This document shows, in pieces, positions 1 to 6,110 of a stretch of DNA of 30,927 nt. The stretch lies in the NCBI GenBank assembly GCA_964355425.1, contig CAYHDN010000002.1:1-30927 (forward strand), written 5' to 3'. Origin of the DNA: CAYHDN01 sp964355425 (GTDB lineage Bacteria > Patescibacteriota > UBA1384 > XYA2-FULL-43-10 > CAINNR01). Both the position numbers and the translations under genes were made by a program. How positions within the stretch are numbered: the first letter of the stretch is position 1; every line of letters starts with the position of its first letter. The notes under the pieces are model-generated. The model did not search any database, was not told the DNA's origin, and saw only the letters and a list, made by a program, of their open reading frames with translations.

Positions 1-149
1 GGTTTAAATTCTGAAAGCTGATTAATTTCTTCAGTTAACGATTCTTTGGTAACAATAAAATCCCGTGGTCTTGTCTCGACTGGTTTTGCAGCTTGAAATT
101 CAGCTGCTTGTTCCCCATTATTTTGTCCTGTTTCTAAATTTGTGTCCAT
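1..149 (-). CDS. Hypothetical protein, N-terminal fragment cut by window edge
   Basis: The reading frame opens at the ATG at 149-147 and stays open to the window edge, so only about 49 codons are visible. The fragment is polar and rich in Gln, Glu and Asn, with no recognisable motif, signal peptide or membrane segment. Its ATG directly abuts the TAA of the upstream small gene (150-152), so the two are probably translationally coupled; there is no clear Shine-Dalgarno sequence. Together they form a minus-strand unit divergent from the serine recombinase at 515. I do not recognise the family. Function unknown. Confidence 0.55.
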   Translation of the reverse strand, partial: MDTNLETGQNNGEQAAEFQAAKPVETRPRDFIVTKESLTEEINQLSEFK

Positions 150-335
150 TTATAATTTATTAATTTTATTTTTGACTGCTTTAATACGAATGGAGGTTAA
201 GTCTTGCTCAATTTTCTTTTGGTGATTAGTTTGGTCTTGCGAAAGATCAACAAAATCTGAACCAACTGCTGTTAGCTCATCAACTAGCGTGTTGAGAGAT
301 TGCTCGTCACTTGGGTTTTTAACATTTATATTCAT
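150..335 (-). CDS. Small hypothetical protein (61 aa)
   Basis: I chose the ATG at 335-333 because an AGAAG stretch lies just upstream; an in-frame TTG four codons earlier (347) is the alternative. The product is polar, with a Lys-rich C terminus (IRIKAVKNKINKL) and a predicted helical centre, and has no recognised domain. Its stop codon touches the start of the next gene, so the two are probably co-transcribed. It sits back to back with a serine recombinase, which suggests both belong to an integrated element, but that is inference. Function unknown. Confidence 0.5.
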   Translation of the reverse strand: MNINVKNPSDEQSLNTLVDELTAVGSDFVDLSQDQTNHQKKIEQDLTSIRIKAVKNKINKL

Positions 336-492
336 AGTCTTCTGCAACTAATAATTAAATTATATCACAGTATATCTTTTAATTCAGCCAACTTACTTTG
401 GTTGCCTCGATATTTAAATTTTAGCACTTTCAAACAAAAAGTAAAATTAATTTCAAGATTGCTCTGGACTTCCCCAACCATCGCGGTATCCT

Positions 493-510
493 TGCTCCTA
501 CAAAGGAGTA
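493..510 (+). promoter_or_regulatory. Hairpin enclosing the recombinase Shine-Dalgarno sequence
   Basis: CTCCT (495-499) pairs perfectly with AGGAG (504-508) across an ACAA loop. The stem can extend by a G-T and a T-A pair to 493/510. AGGAG is the ribosome binding site of the recombinase start at 515. Folding would hide the site, so translation of the recombinase may be throttled until the hairpin is opened by ribosome load, a protein or a temperature change. The pairing is seen in the sequence; the regulatory role is inferred. Confidence 0.5.
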
Positions 511-514
511 AGTA

Positions 515-1813
515 ATGGAAAACAAGAGTGTTTTACCGGGCAAAAAGAAAATCAATTTCTGCCTTTATGCCAGAAAATCAACTGAAAATGATGAAATTCA
601 AGCGTTGTCGATTGAATCACAACTAAAGGAAATGCTGGCAGTTGCTGACCGTGATGGATTGAATGTGACCGATATTAGAAAAGAGAGCCATTCAGCAAAA
701 AATTCAATGGAACGTCCGGTATTTATGTCAATAATCAAAGACATTCGCGATGATAAAATCCAAGGATTGCTGACATGGGCTCCCGATCGATTGAGTAGAA
801 ATGCTGGAGATTTAGGAACTTTAGTGGATTTAATGGATCAAAATTATCTGATTGAAATCAGAACCTACAATCAAATATTTACCAATTCTCCGAATGATAA
901 ATTTCTACTTATGATTTTAGGATCTCAAGCCAAACTTGAAAACGATAACAAAGTGATAAATGTTAAACGAGGGCTAAAAGCTAAATGTGAAATGGGCTAT
1001 AGACCGGGAATGACACCACTGGGATATTTAAATGAAATCGGTGGGAAAAAGGGTTATCGAAAAACATTCTTAGATCCAAAGCGTGCACCAGCAATTCTTG
1101 AAATGTTTGAACGAGTATCAAACGGTGAAAGCGGTAGAAAAGTATTAAATTGGTTAAATTCAATCGGTTTTAAAACCAGACAAGGAAAACCGGTAGTTTT
1201 AAGTGCAGTTTATGCGATGTTAAAGAATCCGTATTACTACGGTTCATTTGAATATCCGGTTGATGGTGGTATTTGGTACAAGGTAATACATGAATCGATT
1301 ATCACAAAAGAACTATTCAATAAGGTTCAGGAGCGATTAGCAATAATTCCCAAATCTAGGCCGGGAACAAAGGAATTTGATTTTACTAAGCTAATTTACT
1401 GCGGAGTTTGCGGATCGGGGGTCACGGCAGAGGAGAAATTTAAAAGACAAGATAATGGAGTAATTCGCAGGTATGTCTACTATCACTGCACCGGAGGCAA
1501 AGACAGAAACTGTAAACAGCCTTATATTCGAGAAGAAGAGGTTACTGAACAAATTTGTAATATTATGGATCAAATAGATCCCAATATGCTAAACACTCAA
1601 AAACATTTGCAAGAGGAAATTATCAGATATGAAAGATTTATGTCAAAAATCCTGAAACAAAAAGTCTGCAAAGATTTGAATAACGAAGTTGACCTACGAG
1701 ATTACTCAAAATTCGTTCTTCGCGAAGGAGCCAGAGAAGAAAAAAGAGAATTACTAAACTGCTTGAAAATTAAAATGAGTTTGAAGGATAAAAAGATCAC
1801 AGTGATTAAATAA
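515..1813 (+). CDS. Large serine recombinase / site-specific integrase
   Basis: A 432-residue large serine recombinase. The N-terminal resolvase-like domain carries the YARKS motif with the presumed nucleophile Ser22, and the catalytic arginines in DRLSR (91-95). A recombinase domain follows at about 160-260, then a zinc beta-ribbon with Cys296, Cys299, Cys325 and Cys333, then a Lys/Glu-rich helical tail suited to the coiled coil that controls integration versus excision. It is somewhat shorter than typical phage integrases, as often seen on small elements. The start is set by AGGAG six bases before the ATG; that site lies in a hairpin. The gene is divergent from two small genes, and a structured promoter-bearing segment lies just downstream (1853-1949). 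Enzymes of this family recombine short attP/attB sites, so the gene marks an integrated mobile element at the left edge. Confidence 0.92.
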   Translation: MENKSVLPGKKKINFCLYARKSTENDEIQALSIESQLKEMLAVADRDGLNVTDIRKESHSAKNSMERPVFMSIIKDIRDDKIQGLLTWAPDRLSRNAGDLGTLVDLMDQNYLIEIRTYNQIFTNSPNDKFLLMILGSQAKLENDNKVINVKRGLKAKCEMGYRPGMTPLGYLNEIGGKKGYRKTFLDPKRAPAILEMFERVSNGESGRKVLNWLNSIGFKTRQGKPVVLSAVYAMLKNPYYYGSFEYPVDGGIWYKVIHESIITKELFNKVQERLAIIPKSRPGTKEFDFTKLIYCGVCGSGVTAEEKFKRQDNGVIRRYVYYHCTGGKDRNCKQPYIREEEVTEQICNIMDQIDPNMLNTQKHLQEEIIRYERFMSKILKQKVCKDLNNEVDLRDYSKFVLREGAREEKRELLNCLKIKMSLKDKKITVIK

Positions 1814-1852
1814 CCAAAAAAACGGCTTGAGAAACCGTCGGTGAATTTTTGC

Positions 1853-1882
1853 TTGACAGGATATATAGAGTTTTGATATGAT
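1853..1882 (+). promoter_or_regulatory. Sigma70-type promoter for a small transcript
   Basis: TTGACA (1853-1858), 18-base spacer, TATGAT (1877-1882). This is among the best consensus matches in the window, yet no gene follows on this strand. It reads directly into the structured segment at 1889-1949, which is why I propose a small RNA there. Confidence 0.65.
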
Positions 1883-1888
1883 TTAAGC

Positions 1889-1949
1889 ATCATGAGAGAG
1901 AAACGAACTTATGGCTACGTGCCCTAAGCAACGCCTCTCACTTTTTATT
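1889..1949 (+). ncRNA. Candidate structured small RNA (or attachment site) downstream of the recombinase
   Basis: A stretch of about 60 bases begins some seven bases after a strong promoter. An outer stem pairs TGAGAG (1893-1898) with CTCTCA (1935-1940). Inside it, CTTATGGC (1908-1915) pairs with GCCCTAAG (1921-1928) around a TACGT loop with one mismatch. The outer stem is followed by CTTTTTATT, which fits intrinsic termination. I recognise no known RNA family. An 11-codon frame starts at 1892, so a leader peptide cannot be excluded. The nested near-concentric symmetry beside the recombinase also fits an attachment site. The 3' end overlaps the stop codon of the convergent NYN gene. Confidence 0.45.
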
Positions 1950-2478
1950 CTCTATGCCTGTACTCTAATTTGTTCTTTTCGTACTCAAGAAAAGTTTTAT
2001 GGCTCTGAAAATCTTTAAGCAACGATGATTGTGCTTTTATGTTTGGGATAATTATTCTCGACAATTTTTTGTTTTCGATTAAATACTCGTATAAACAGCG
2101 AAAGTCACCATCGCCGGAAACTACAATAGCCTTATCATAGTTTTTGTATTCTATGGCGGCAGAATGCAAAACTAATTCAGCATCGATATTTCCTTTGGGT
2201 TTTCCGAGCCCATCTTTCGTCGTTGGCTTGAATACCAACTCATAGCCAAATGATTTCAGTTGATCATACATTTTCTCGTTGCCTTTGATATAACCGATGA
2301 ATAAAAAGGCTTTTGAAACTCTGAATTTGTCGGCAAGATAAATCCGAAACTTTTTGAAATCCAAATGCCAACCTTTGTAGATTTTCTTGCCATTTTTATT
2401 GAACAAATCCTTGCCAGTTCCCAAATTGAGATTCTGGCTGTCGATAAAGGCGTAAATTGTTTCTCGTTTTGGTTTCAT
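1945..2478 (-). CDS. NYN-domain (LabA/DUF88-like) putative ribonuclease
   Basis: A 177-residue protein made almost entirely of one NYN domain, the PIN-like nuclease fold. The family's acidic residues are visible at strand ends: Asp13 in FIDSQN, Asp99 in GNIDAEL, and Asp123/Asp125 in SGDGDF. These are expected to hold divalent metal for RNA cleavage. There is no signal peptide or membrane segment, so it is cytoplasmic. It has its own minus-strand frame between a tRNA terminator (2515-2538) and the candidate small RNA, convergent with the recombinase. It could be element cargo or a housekeeping RNA-processing gene. The fold is assigned with confidence; the substrate is unknown. Confidence 0.85.
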   Translation of the reverse strand: MKPKRETIYAFIDSQNLNLGTGKDLFNKNGKKIYKGWHLDFKKFRIYLADKFRVSKAFLFIGYIKGNEKMYDQLKSFGYELVFKPTTKDGLGKPKGNIDAELVLHSAAIEYKNYDKAIVVSGDGDFRCLYEYLIENKKLSRIIIPNIKAQSSLLKDFQSHKTFLEYEKNKLEYRHRE

Positions 2479-2514
2479 TTCAATCTAAATTATATCACCA
2501 TTTAGGACAAAATA

Positions 2515-2538
2515 AAAAACGGGTTTTAAGCCGTTTTT
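2515..2538 (-). terminator. Intrinsic terminator (symmetrical) after the tRNA cluster
   Basis: AAAAACGG (2515-2522) pairs with CCGTTTTT (2531-2538) around an eight-base loop. It has T-runs on either strand and can end the minus-strand tRNA transcript coming from 2.96 kb. Confidence 0.7.
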
Positions 2539-2598
2539 CAATAAAACTCGCACATTCGCCGAACTTACCTGGGAATGGTCTCCAAGAACGGATAATGT

Positions 2599-2684
2599 TG
2601 GTGCTGAGGGCAGGATTCGAACCTGCGAAGGCGTAAGCCGATAGATTTACAGTCTATTGCGTTTGTCCACTTCGCTACCTCAGC
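2599..2684 (-). tRNA. tRNA-Tyr (GTA), CCA encoded
   Basis: Acceptor strands GCTGAGG (5', at 2684-2678) and CCTCAGC (2609-2603) pair over seven bases, followed by discriminator A and an encoded CCA (2601-2599). The anticodon GTA lies in an AGACTGTAAATCT arm. A long variable arm makes it class II, as expected for bacterial tRNA-Tyr. The T arm GCAGG-TTCGAAT-CCTGC is perfect. It is the last gene of the tRNA transcript before the terminator at 2515-2538. Confidence 0.95.
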
Positions 2685-2811
2685 ATTTCATAAATTTCAT
2701 TTATTCAATGTAAGCAATGAATTTTTCGAAATCGATTTAGTTTACACCGAACCAACTTCAATTGGTGAGGTGGAGCCGATAGTCCGCCTTGAACCGATAA
2801 CCTACTGTTTA

Positions 2812-2828
2812 CCCGCCTGCCGATTGCC
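2812..2828. repeat. Left half of a GC-rich REP-like palindrome
   Basis: CCCGCCTGCCGATTGCC lies between the 3' half of the split tRNA-Thr and the 3' end of the intact tRNA-Thr. It matches one arm of the palindrome inside murD (30057-30091) apart from small differences. Its partner arm is at 2905-2925 on the other side of the intact tRNA. Confidence 0.65.
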
Positions 2829-2903
2829 TGGAGCCATCTATCGGATTTGAACCGATAACCTACTGTTTACAAAACAGTTGCTCTACCATTGAGCTAAGAT
2901 GGC
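2829..2903 (-). tRNA. tRNA-Thr (TGT), CCA encoded
   Basis: Acceptor GCCATCT (2903-2897) pairs with AGATGGC (2839-2833); discriminator T and encoded CCA (2831-2829) follow. The D arm is GCTCAATGGTAGAGC, the anticodon loop TTTGTAA carries TGT, and the T arm ATCGG-TTCAAAT-CCGAT is perfect. All stems are intact, so this copy should be functional. It is nested inside the split tRNA-Thr-like sequence, sharing with it the D-anticodon segment and the anticodon-variable segment exactly. Confidence 0.95.
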
Positions 2904-2904
2904 A

Positions 2905-2925
2905 CTCGGCGACTGGCGGGCAGGC
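2905..2925. repeat. Right half of a GC-rich REP-like palindrome
   Basis: This segment ends in GACTGGCGGGCAGGC and matches the second arm of the murD-internal palindrome (30057-30091, opposite strand). With the arm at 2812-2828 it could pair across the intact tRNA-Thr, closing a hairpin whose loop is a tRNA gene. Confidence 0.65.
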
Positions 2926-2986
2926 AAAACAGTTGCTCTACCATTGAGCCATATCGGCATATAAAAATGCCCCTTAACAACCATAA

Positions 2987-3015
2987 ATTGTAACAGAACT
3001 TAGCCTTTTTTTCAA
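2987..3015 (-). promoter_or_regulatory. Promoter of the tRNA-Thr/tRNA-Tyr transcript
   Basis: On the minus strand TTGAAA (3015-3010), 17-base spacer, TACAAT (2992-2987). The start site would fall near 2980, about 20 bases before the 5' half of the split tRNA. The -35 box overlaps the last codons of the upstream TPR gene. Confidence 0.6.
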
Positions 3016-3734
3016 CTTAATTTCGAAGCCCTTGAGTGTTCGCGATGCTTGTCTTCGGCAAAAGATGCTAATTCTTTATAATCCTGACTTGAAATGTCAA
3101 GTGATGACGCGCGTTTTAAGGCTTTCGCAGCTTTTCCGTATTGGCGAACCTCTAAGTAAGCTTTTCCCAAAGCCGCTTGATACTCCGGAGTCGTTCGCGA
3201 AATATTAACTGCTTTTTGATAACTGGAAATTGCTTTGTTAAAGTGACCTTGAGAAAAATAAATTTGTCCCATGCCATACCATGAAGGCGCGTTGCGGCGA
3301 TCGAGCTTTAGAGCCATAACAAATGACTCCTGGGCATCAGTAAAATTCTTACCAATTGCCAGATAGATCTCACCTAATTTTTCGTAAGCCCAGACACACT
3401 TGCTGTCTTTGCAAATAGCATCAATCAAAAGTTTTTCCGCGGTTGAATATTTGCCGTCAGCAATCTTATCTCTTGCCAATTTCAAAATTCCTCCCAATTC
3501 TTTATCATAACGATCAAGTTCGTCAGCTAGAACGTTATCCTCTGGCAATTCTGTCGTCTCTGTATTTGATTTATGTTCATGCCTCAAGTCTAAAATTTTC
3601 CTGGCTTCTTCTAGCGTCTGTTTTTCTTTCTGATAATTCTGAATTGGGGCAACAAAATCCTTTGTTTTTGGAAATCTAGCCGCCAAAATCACAAACATCG
3701 CAGCCAAACAAACTAATATCGCAATCTCTAACAC
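3012..3734 (-). CDS. Membrane-anchored TPR-repeat protein
   Basis: A 240-residue protein with one N-terminal hydrophobic segment (about residues 1-19) that should anchor it in the membrane. A charged linker follows, then roughly four tetratricopeptide repeats (about 85-225), shown by alternating helices with the W/L-G-Y-A-P spacing, as in the ALKLDRRNAPSWYGMGQIYF stretch. TPR arrays are protein-protein scaffolds; no enzyme motif is present. The start is GTG at 3734 with GGAGG five bases upstream, overlapping the end of the PSP1 gene by seven bases, so it is the third gene of a holB-PSP1-TPR operon. Partner proteins are unknown. Confidence 0.85.
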   Translation of the reverse strand: MLEIAILVCLAAMFVILAARFPKTKDFVAPIQNYQKEKQTLEEARKILDLRHEHKSNTETTELPEDNVLADELDRYDKELGGILKLARDKIADGKYSTAEKLLIDAICKDSKCVWAYEKLGEIYLAIGKNFTDAQESFVMALKLDRRNAPSWYGMGQIYFSQGHFNKAISSYQKAVNISRTTPEYQAALGKAYLEVRQYGKAAKALKRASSLDISSQDYKELASFAEDKHREHSRASKLS

Positions 3735-4522
3735 TCTACCTCCAACTTACTTTTATCTTCAAGTTCAACCAAAACTTTCCCCTGCAATACGTTTTGAGAA
3801 ATTACCAGTCCTTGGCCTTTCTCCGTTTTAATCGTCTCACCGATTTTTGGCAGTTTTTTTGCTGCTTTTTTATATTCTTCAATCTCAAAAGCCAGACAAC
3901 ACATCAGTTTTCCGCAAGCACCAGTAACTCTGCTCGAACCCATGGTGGCCAACCCTTGAATTTGCGCCATATCAAGTGTAATCGAGTCTAAATCACCTTT
4001 CAAAAACCGGCGGCAACAAAGTTTTTGGCCACAACGGCCGTGACCGCCCAAAAACCTGGCTTCATCCCTTGCGCCAACTTGTTGCAACCTGATCAACTTC
4101 CTAAATGTTGAGGCTAAATCCGATACTAGTGCCCGAAAATCCACCCTTCCTTCGGCAGCAAAATAAAAGGTTAATTTTTTTTCATCAAAAGACAACTCGG
4201 CGTCTAGAAGCTCCATCGATAAACGATGATGATCAATTTTTTTTTGGCACTCGGGAATTAATCCTTCGGCGGCAATTTTAAATTCGTCGTATTGTTTCTG
4301 GTCCTTTTCGGTTAATTTTCTAATGATTTCGATCTCTGATTCCTTAAATTCGCCACTTTCGCCAGTCATCTCTTTCAGCCTAGAATCATCAACAACAATC
4401 GCTACTTCCTTACACTCGCGGGTTTCAACCAAAAGCCAGTCTCCGACAGCAAAATTAAGACGGCCGGCATCAGCCTCCAGCACCTGACCGGTACTTTTGA
4501 TTTTAATTACGATCTTAGTCAT
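3728..4522 (-). CDS. ricT: PSP1/RicT (YaaT) family protein
   Basis: 264 residues with the PSP1 C-terminal domain and its characteristic cysteine clusters: Cys164, Cys169 and Cys170 (HGRCGQKLCC), and Cys203, Cys208 and Cys209 (GACGKLMCC). In Bacillus the homologue RicT/YaaT works with RicA and RicF in an Fe-S-containing complex that stimulates RNase Y-dependent mRNA processing. Whether those partners exist here cannot be seen. The gene is commonly found next to holB, as here: it overlaps the end of holB by eight bases and the start of the TPR gene by seven. Cytoplasmic, no membrane segment. Family assignment is strong; the precise role in this lineage is inferred. Confidence 0.9.
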   Translation of the reverse strand: MTKIVIKIKSTGQVLEADAGRLNFAVGDWLLVETRECKEVAIVVDDSRLKEMTGESGEFKESEIEIIRKLTEKDQKQYDEFKIAAEGLIPECQKKIDHHRLSMELLDAELSFDEKKLTFYFAAEGRVDFRALVSDLASTFRKLIRLQQVGARDEARFLGGHGRCGQKLCCRRFLKGDLDSITLDMAQIQGLATMGSSRVTGACGKLMCCLAFEIEEYKKAAKKLPKIGETIKTEKGQGLVISQNVLQGKVLVELEDKSKLEVEC

Positions 4523-5222
4523 CAGACATTTTTAATACTAAATTTTCCAGCACTAATTTTTTATTGGTCGTAATACTCAAATTCTTTTTTGCTTCAAAAA
4601 CAGCTTTAATTTTCATCAAAATTTTTTCCGTCGGCGAATTAGTTAAATCGGTTCTCAATAATTTTAATGCCTTTTCGAGATAATTTTCTACATTGTCGTT
4701 TAAACTTAAATTTCCAACGATAGCGAAAGCCCTTTTTAAGCTCACTTGCTCCGCACTCAATAAATCTTTTACGATACCCTCCTCCGTACTTTCTGTTTTA
4801 TCAGTAAATCGAACAATTTGGCAACGGGAAGTAATGGTAGGGATTAGTTTCAAATCCCTGGAAAGCAAAATTATCAGCGAACTTGCCGGCGGCTCCTCAA
4901 GAGTTTTAAGCAGTGTATTGGCAGCGCTAATGCTTAAGCGATCGGCATCTTTGATAATTGCCAATTTGCGCTTGCCTTGGCCCGGAGTTAAATTGATCTG
5001 CCGTATTAACTCTCTGACTTGAACAATTTTAATTTCACCTTTGGAATTTTTCTCCTTTGCCTCCGGTTCGATCTCAATGATGTCAAATTCAGAAATCTCT
5101 AGATCAACAGCGAAACTTTTAGCTATCTGACATGATAATTGCAAATCTGAACCAAAGAAAATATAGGATGAGGTGGTCTTTTTTTCTGAAATTTGGTTTT
5201 TAAGAATTTCTTTAGCTTGCAC
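4515..5222 (-). CDS. holB: DNA polymerase III clamp-loader subunit delta'
   Basis: 235 residues of AAA+ clamp-loader type. The Walker A position reads FFGSDLQLS (22-30) without the GKT signature, as expected for the ATPase-deficient delta' subunit rather than tau/gamma. DADRLS (92-97) is the degenerate Walker B, TLLKTLEEPP (103-112) is the family hallmark, and TSRCQ (131-135) holds the arginine finger that acts on the neighbouring subunit's ATP. It is shorter than E. coli HolB (334 aa), mainly at the C terminus. The start is GTG at 5222 with no strong Shine-Dalgarno sequence; the region before it is an array of short repeats. First gene of the holB-ricT-TPR operon. It loads the sliding clamp during replication. 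Confidence 0.9.
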   Translation of the reverse strand: MQAKEILKNQISEKKTTSSYIFFGSDLQLSCQIAKSFAVDLEISEFDIIEIEPEAKEKNSKGEIKIVQVRELIRQINLTPGQGKRKLAIIKDADRLSISAANTLLKTLEEPPASSLIILLSRDLKLIPTITSRCQIVRFTDKTESTEEGIVKDLLSAEQVSLKRAFAIVGNLSLNDNVENYLEKALKLLRTDLTNSPTEKILMKIKAVFEAKKNLSITTNKKLVLENLVLKMSDD

Positions 5223-5271
5223 TTTAATAGACTTTATAGACTTTTGACTTTATGGACCTTATGGACTTTCT
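5222..5271. repeat. Tandem array of a degenerate 9-10 bp unit
   Basis: About five copies of a GACTTTATR-like unit run head to tail (for example GACTTTATAGACTTTTGAC, then GACCTTATGGACTTT). They begin at the first base of holB's GTG codon and fill its leader, where a promoter and ribosome binding site would be expected. Copy-number change could alter holB expression; that is inference. Confidence 0.6.
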
Positions 5272-5299
5272 ATTGCCAACTTAACAGATTTTATTCTGA

Positions 5300-5328
5300 T
5301 TGACAATAAATTCGCCAGCTTGTAGCAT
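5300..5328 (+). promoter_or_regulatory. Promoter of the zinc-ribbon gene
   Basis: TTGACA (5300-5305), 17-base spacer, TAGCAT (5323-5328). The expected start is near 5335, just ahead of an AAGGAGGTG ribosome binding site (5338-5346). Confidence 0.6.
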
Positions 5329-5352
5329 AGGAAGTAGAAGGAGGTGTTTTTT

Positions 5353-5682
5353 ATGCCGGAAGAAGCAAGTTTGGCCGACAAGGTTTTGGTTTGCAAAGAC
5401 TGCGGAGACAAGTTCATCTGGACAAAGGGTGAACAGCAGTTTTTTATTGACAAGGGCTTAAAAAATATTCCCAAGCGCTGTAAGGCCTGTGCCGGAGTTT
5501 ATAAAGAGAAGTTGCATGAGAAACATCCGGTTCAATGGATAAAATGCAAGAAATGCAAGAAAAAAGCCGAAGTCCCCTTTGAACCAAAATCAGACGATAT
5601 TTTCTGCGAAGATTGCTTCAGAGCAGAAATCGAAAAACGCGATCAGAAAATCGCCGAAGCCGGATTATCACTGCCGGAATAG
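5353..5682 (+). CDS. Double zinc-ribbon protein
   Basis: 109 residues from the ATG at 5353, chosen because AAGGAGGTG (5338-5346) is ideally spaced; an in-frame GTG at 5344 lies inside that site. Two cysteine modules are visible: CKDC...CKAC (about residues 14-48), typical of the 'probable zinc-ribbon' proteins with a GEQQFF...K segment between the pairs, and CKKC...CEDC (about 66-92), the CxxC...CxxC module common in candidate-phyla genomes. Each should bind one zinc. No catalytic motif and no membrane segment; nucleic-acid or protein binding is likely but undetermined. Monocistronic: own promoter, and a terminator at 5744-5765. Confidence 0.85.
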   Translation: MPEEASLADKVLVCKDCGDKFIWTKGEQQFFIDKGLKNIPKRCKACAGVYKEKLHEKHPVQWIKCKKCKKKAEVPFEPKSDDIFCEDCFRAEIEKRDQKIAEAGLSLPE

Positions 5683-5689
5683 GTTTTGT

Positions 5690-5727
5690 ATTGTCATTGC
5701 GAGGAGTCGAAGACGACGAAGCAATCT
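5690..5727. repeat. REP-like dispersed palindrome
   Basis: GTCATTGCGAGGAGTCGAAG and the following bases end in GCAATC. ATTGC and GCAAT form the outer arms of an imperfect palindrome. Closely similar 'CATTGCGAGGAG...GCAATC' elements are, to my knowledge, dispersed in many bacterial genomes. It sits between the zinc-ribbon stop codon and its terminator. Confidence 0.5.
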
Positions 5728-5743
5728 AGTTCATTTAATGATT

Positions 5744-5765
5744 AATGGCTTACAAGCCATTTTTT
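5744..5765 (+). terminator. Intrinsic terminator of the zinc-ribbon gene
   Basis: AATGGCTT (5744-5751) and AAGCCATT (5754-5761) form a perfect stem followed by six T residues and a further T-rich run. Confidence 0.8.
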
Positions 5766-5785
5766 GTTTTTGTCTTGATTATTTG

Positions 5786-5815
5786 TTGACAACATGATAT
5801 AACAATTACAATAAT
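5786..5815 (+). promoter_or_regulatory. Promoter of the 69-aa orphan gene
   Basis: TTGACA (5786-5791), 18-base spacer, AATAAT (5810-5815), a five-of-six match to the -10 box. The start would be near 5821, giving a very short leader containing GGGGTGA. Confidence 0.55.
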
Positions 5816-5832
5816 GTGTTGGGGTGAATGCC

Positions 5833-6042
5833 ATGTGCGCTCCACGAAAAGTCAGAAATGGCTATATGGTCGCATTGCTGCTGACAGGGGAAGTCGTTCT
5901 CAACGAGCCAGTTGAGGGTAATCAGGCGCAGGTCAGGGCAACCATCGAACAAGCCAAGACAAACGGTTTCACCGCGATGGGTCGAAGATGGCCGGCCGGC
6001 CGGATCGTCGACTATGAGATTGGCCAGCAATGTTTGATCTGA
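5833..6042 (+). CDS. Orphan small protein (69 aa), GC-rich
   Basis: I do not recognise this protein. The ATG at 5833 is preceded by GGGGTGA (5821-5827); an in-frame GTG at 5824 is less likely. The product has a short hydrophobic stretch (YMVALLLTGEVVL, about 11-23), then a helix rich in Gln/Ala and a basic GRRWPAGR segment; it is compact and probably soluble. Base composition is clearly richer in G+C than the neighbouring genes (for instance GGCCGGCCGGCCGG near 5991), which suggests a different origin. It is a self-contained cassette: own promoter (5786-5815) and a strong terminator (6071-6093), with a 40-bp dyad just beyond. Function unknown. Confidence 0.65.
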   Translation: MCAPRKVRNGYMVALLLTGEVVLNEPVEGNQAQVRATIEQAKTNGFTAMGRRWPAGRIVDYEIGQQCLI

Positions 6043-6070
6043 AGTGACTGGCCTGGATTCAAACTGACAG

Positions 6071-6093
6071 CCTGCCCTTCCGGCAGGTTTTTT
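6071..6093 (+). terminator. Intrinsic terminator of the orphan gene
   Basis: CCTGCC (6071-6076), loop CTTCC, GGCAGG (6082-6087), then six T residues: a textbook GC stem and T-run. Confidence 0.9.
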
Positions 6094-6110
6094 CTTTAGC
6101 ACCAACAGTT

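Larger units (their letters stand above)
2771..2958 (-). pseudogene. tRNA-Thr-like gene split in its anticodon loop and scrambled in its T arm
   Basis: The 5' half (2958-2925) has acceptor GCCGATA, a D arm and the start of the anticodon arm up to CTGTTTTG. The 3' half (2811-2771) resumes at TAAACAG and ends TATCGGC-T-CCA. GCCGATA and TATCGGC pair perfectly, so the halves belong to one tRNA. The 113-base interval between them falls in the anticodon loop and contains a complete tRNA-Thr flanked by palindrome halves. The T arm is broken: seven bases at 2782-2788 read as the reverse complement of what would give a normal TTCAAGTCCGCC arm. It is probably a non-functional relic; an assembly artefact is possible. 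Confidence 0.6.

Noticed and set aside
300..515. 71-codon frame ahead of the recombinase
   Set aside because: It overlaps the divergent leader region and ends at the recombinase start; no ribosome binding site and low-complexity sequence.
2700..2770. An additional tRNA between tRNA-Tyr and the split tRNA-Thr
   Set aside because: No acceptor or T arm could be formed; the stretch is AT-rich spacer.
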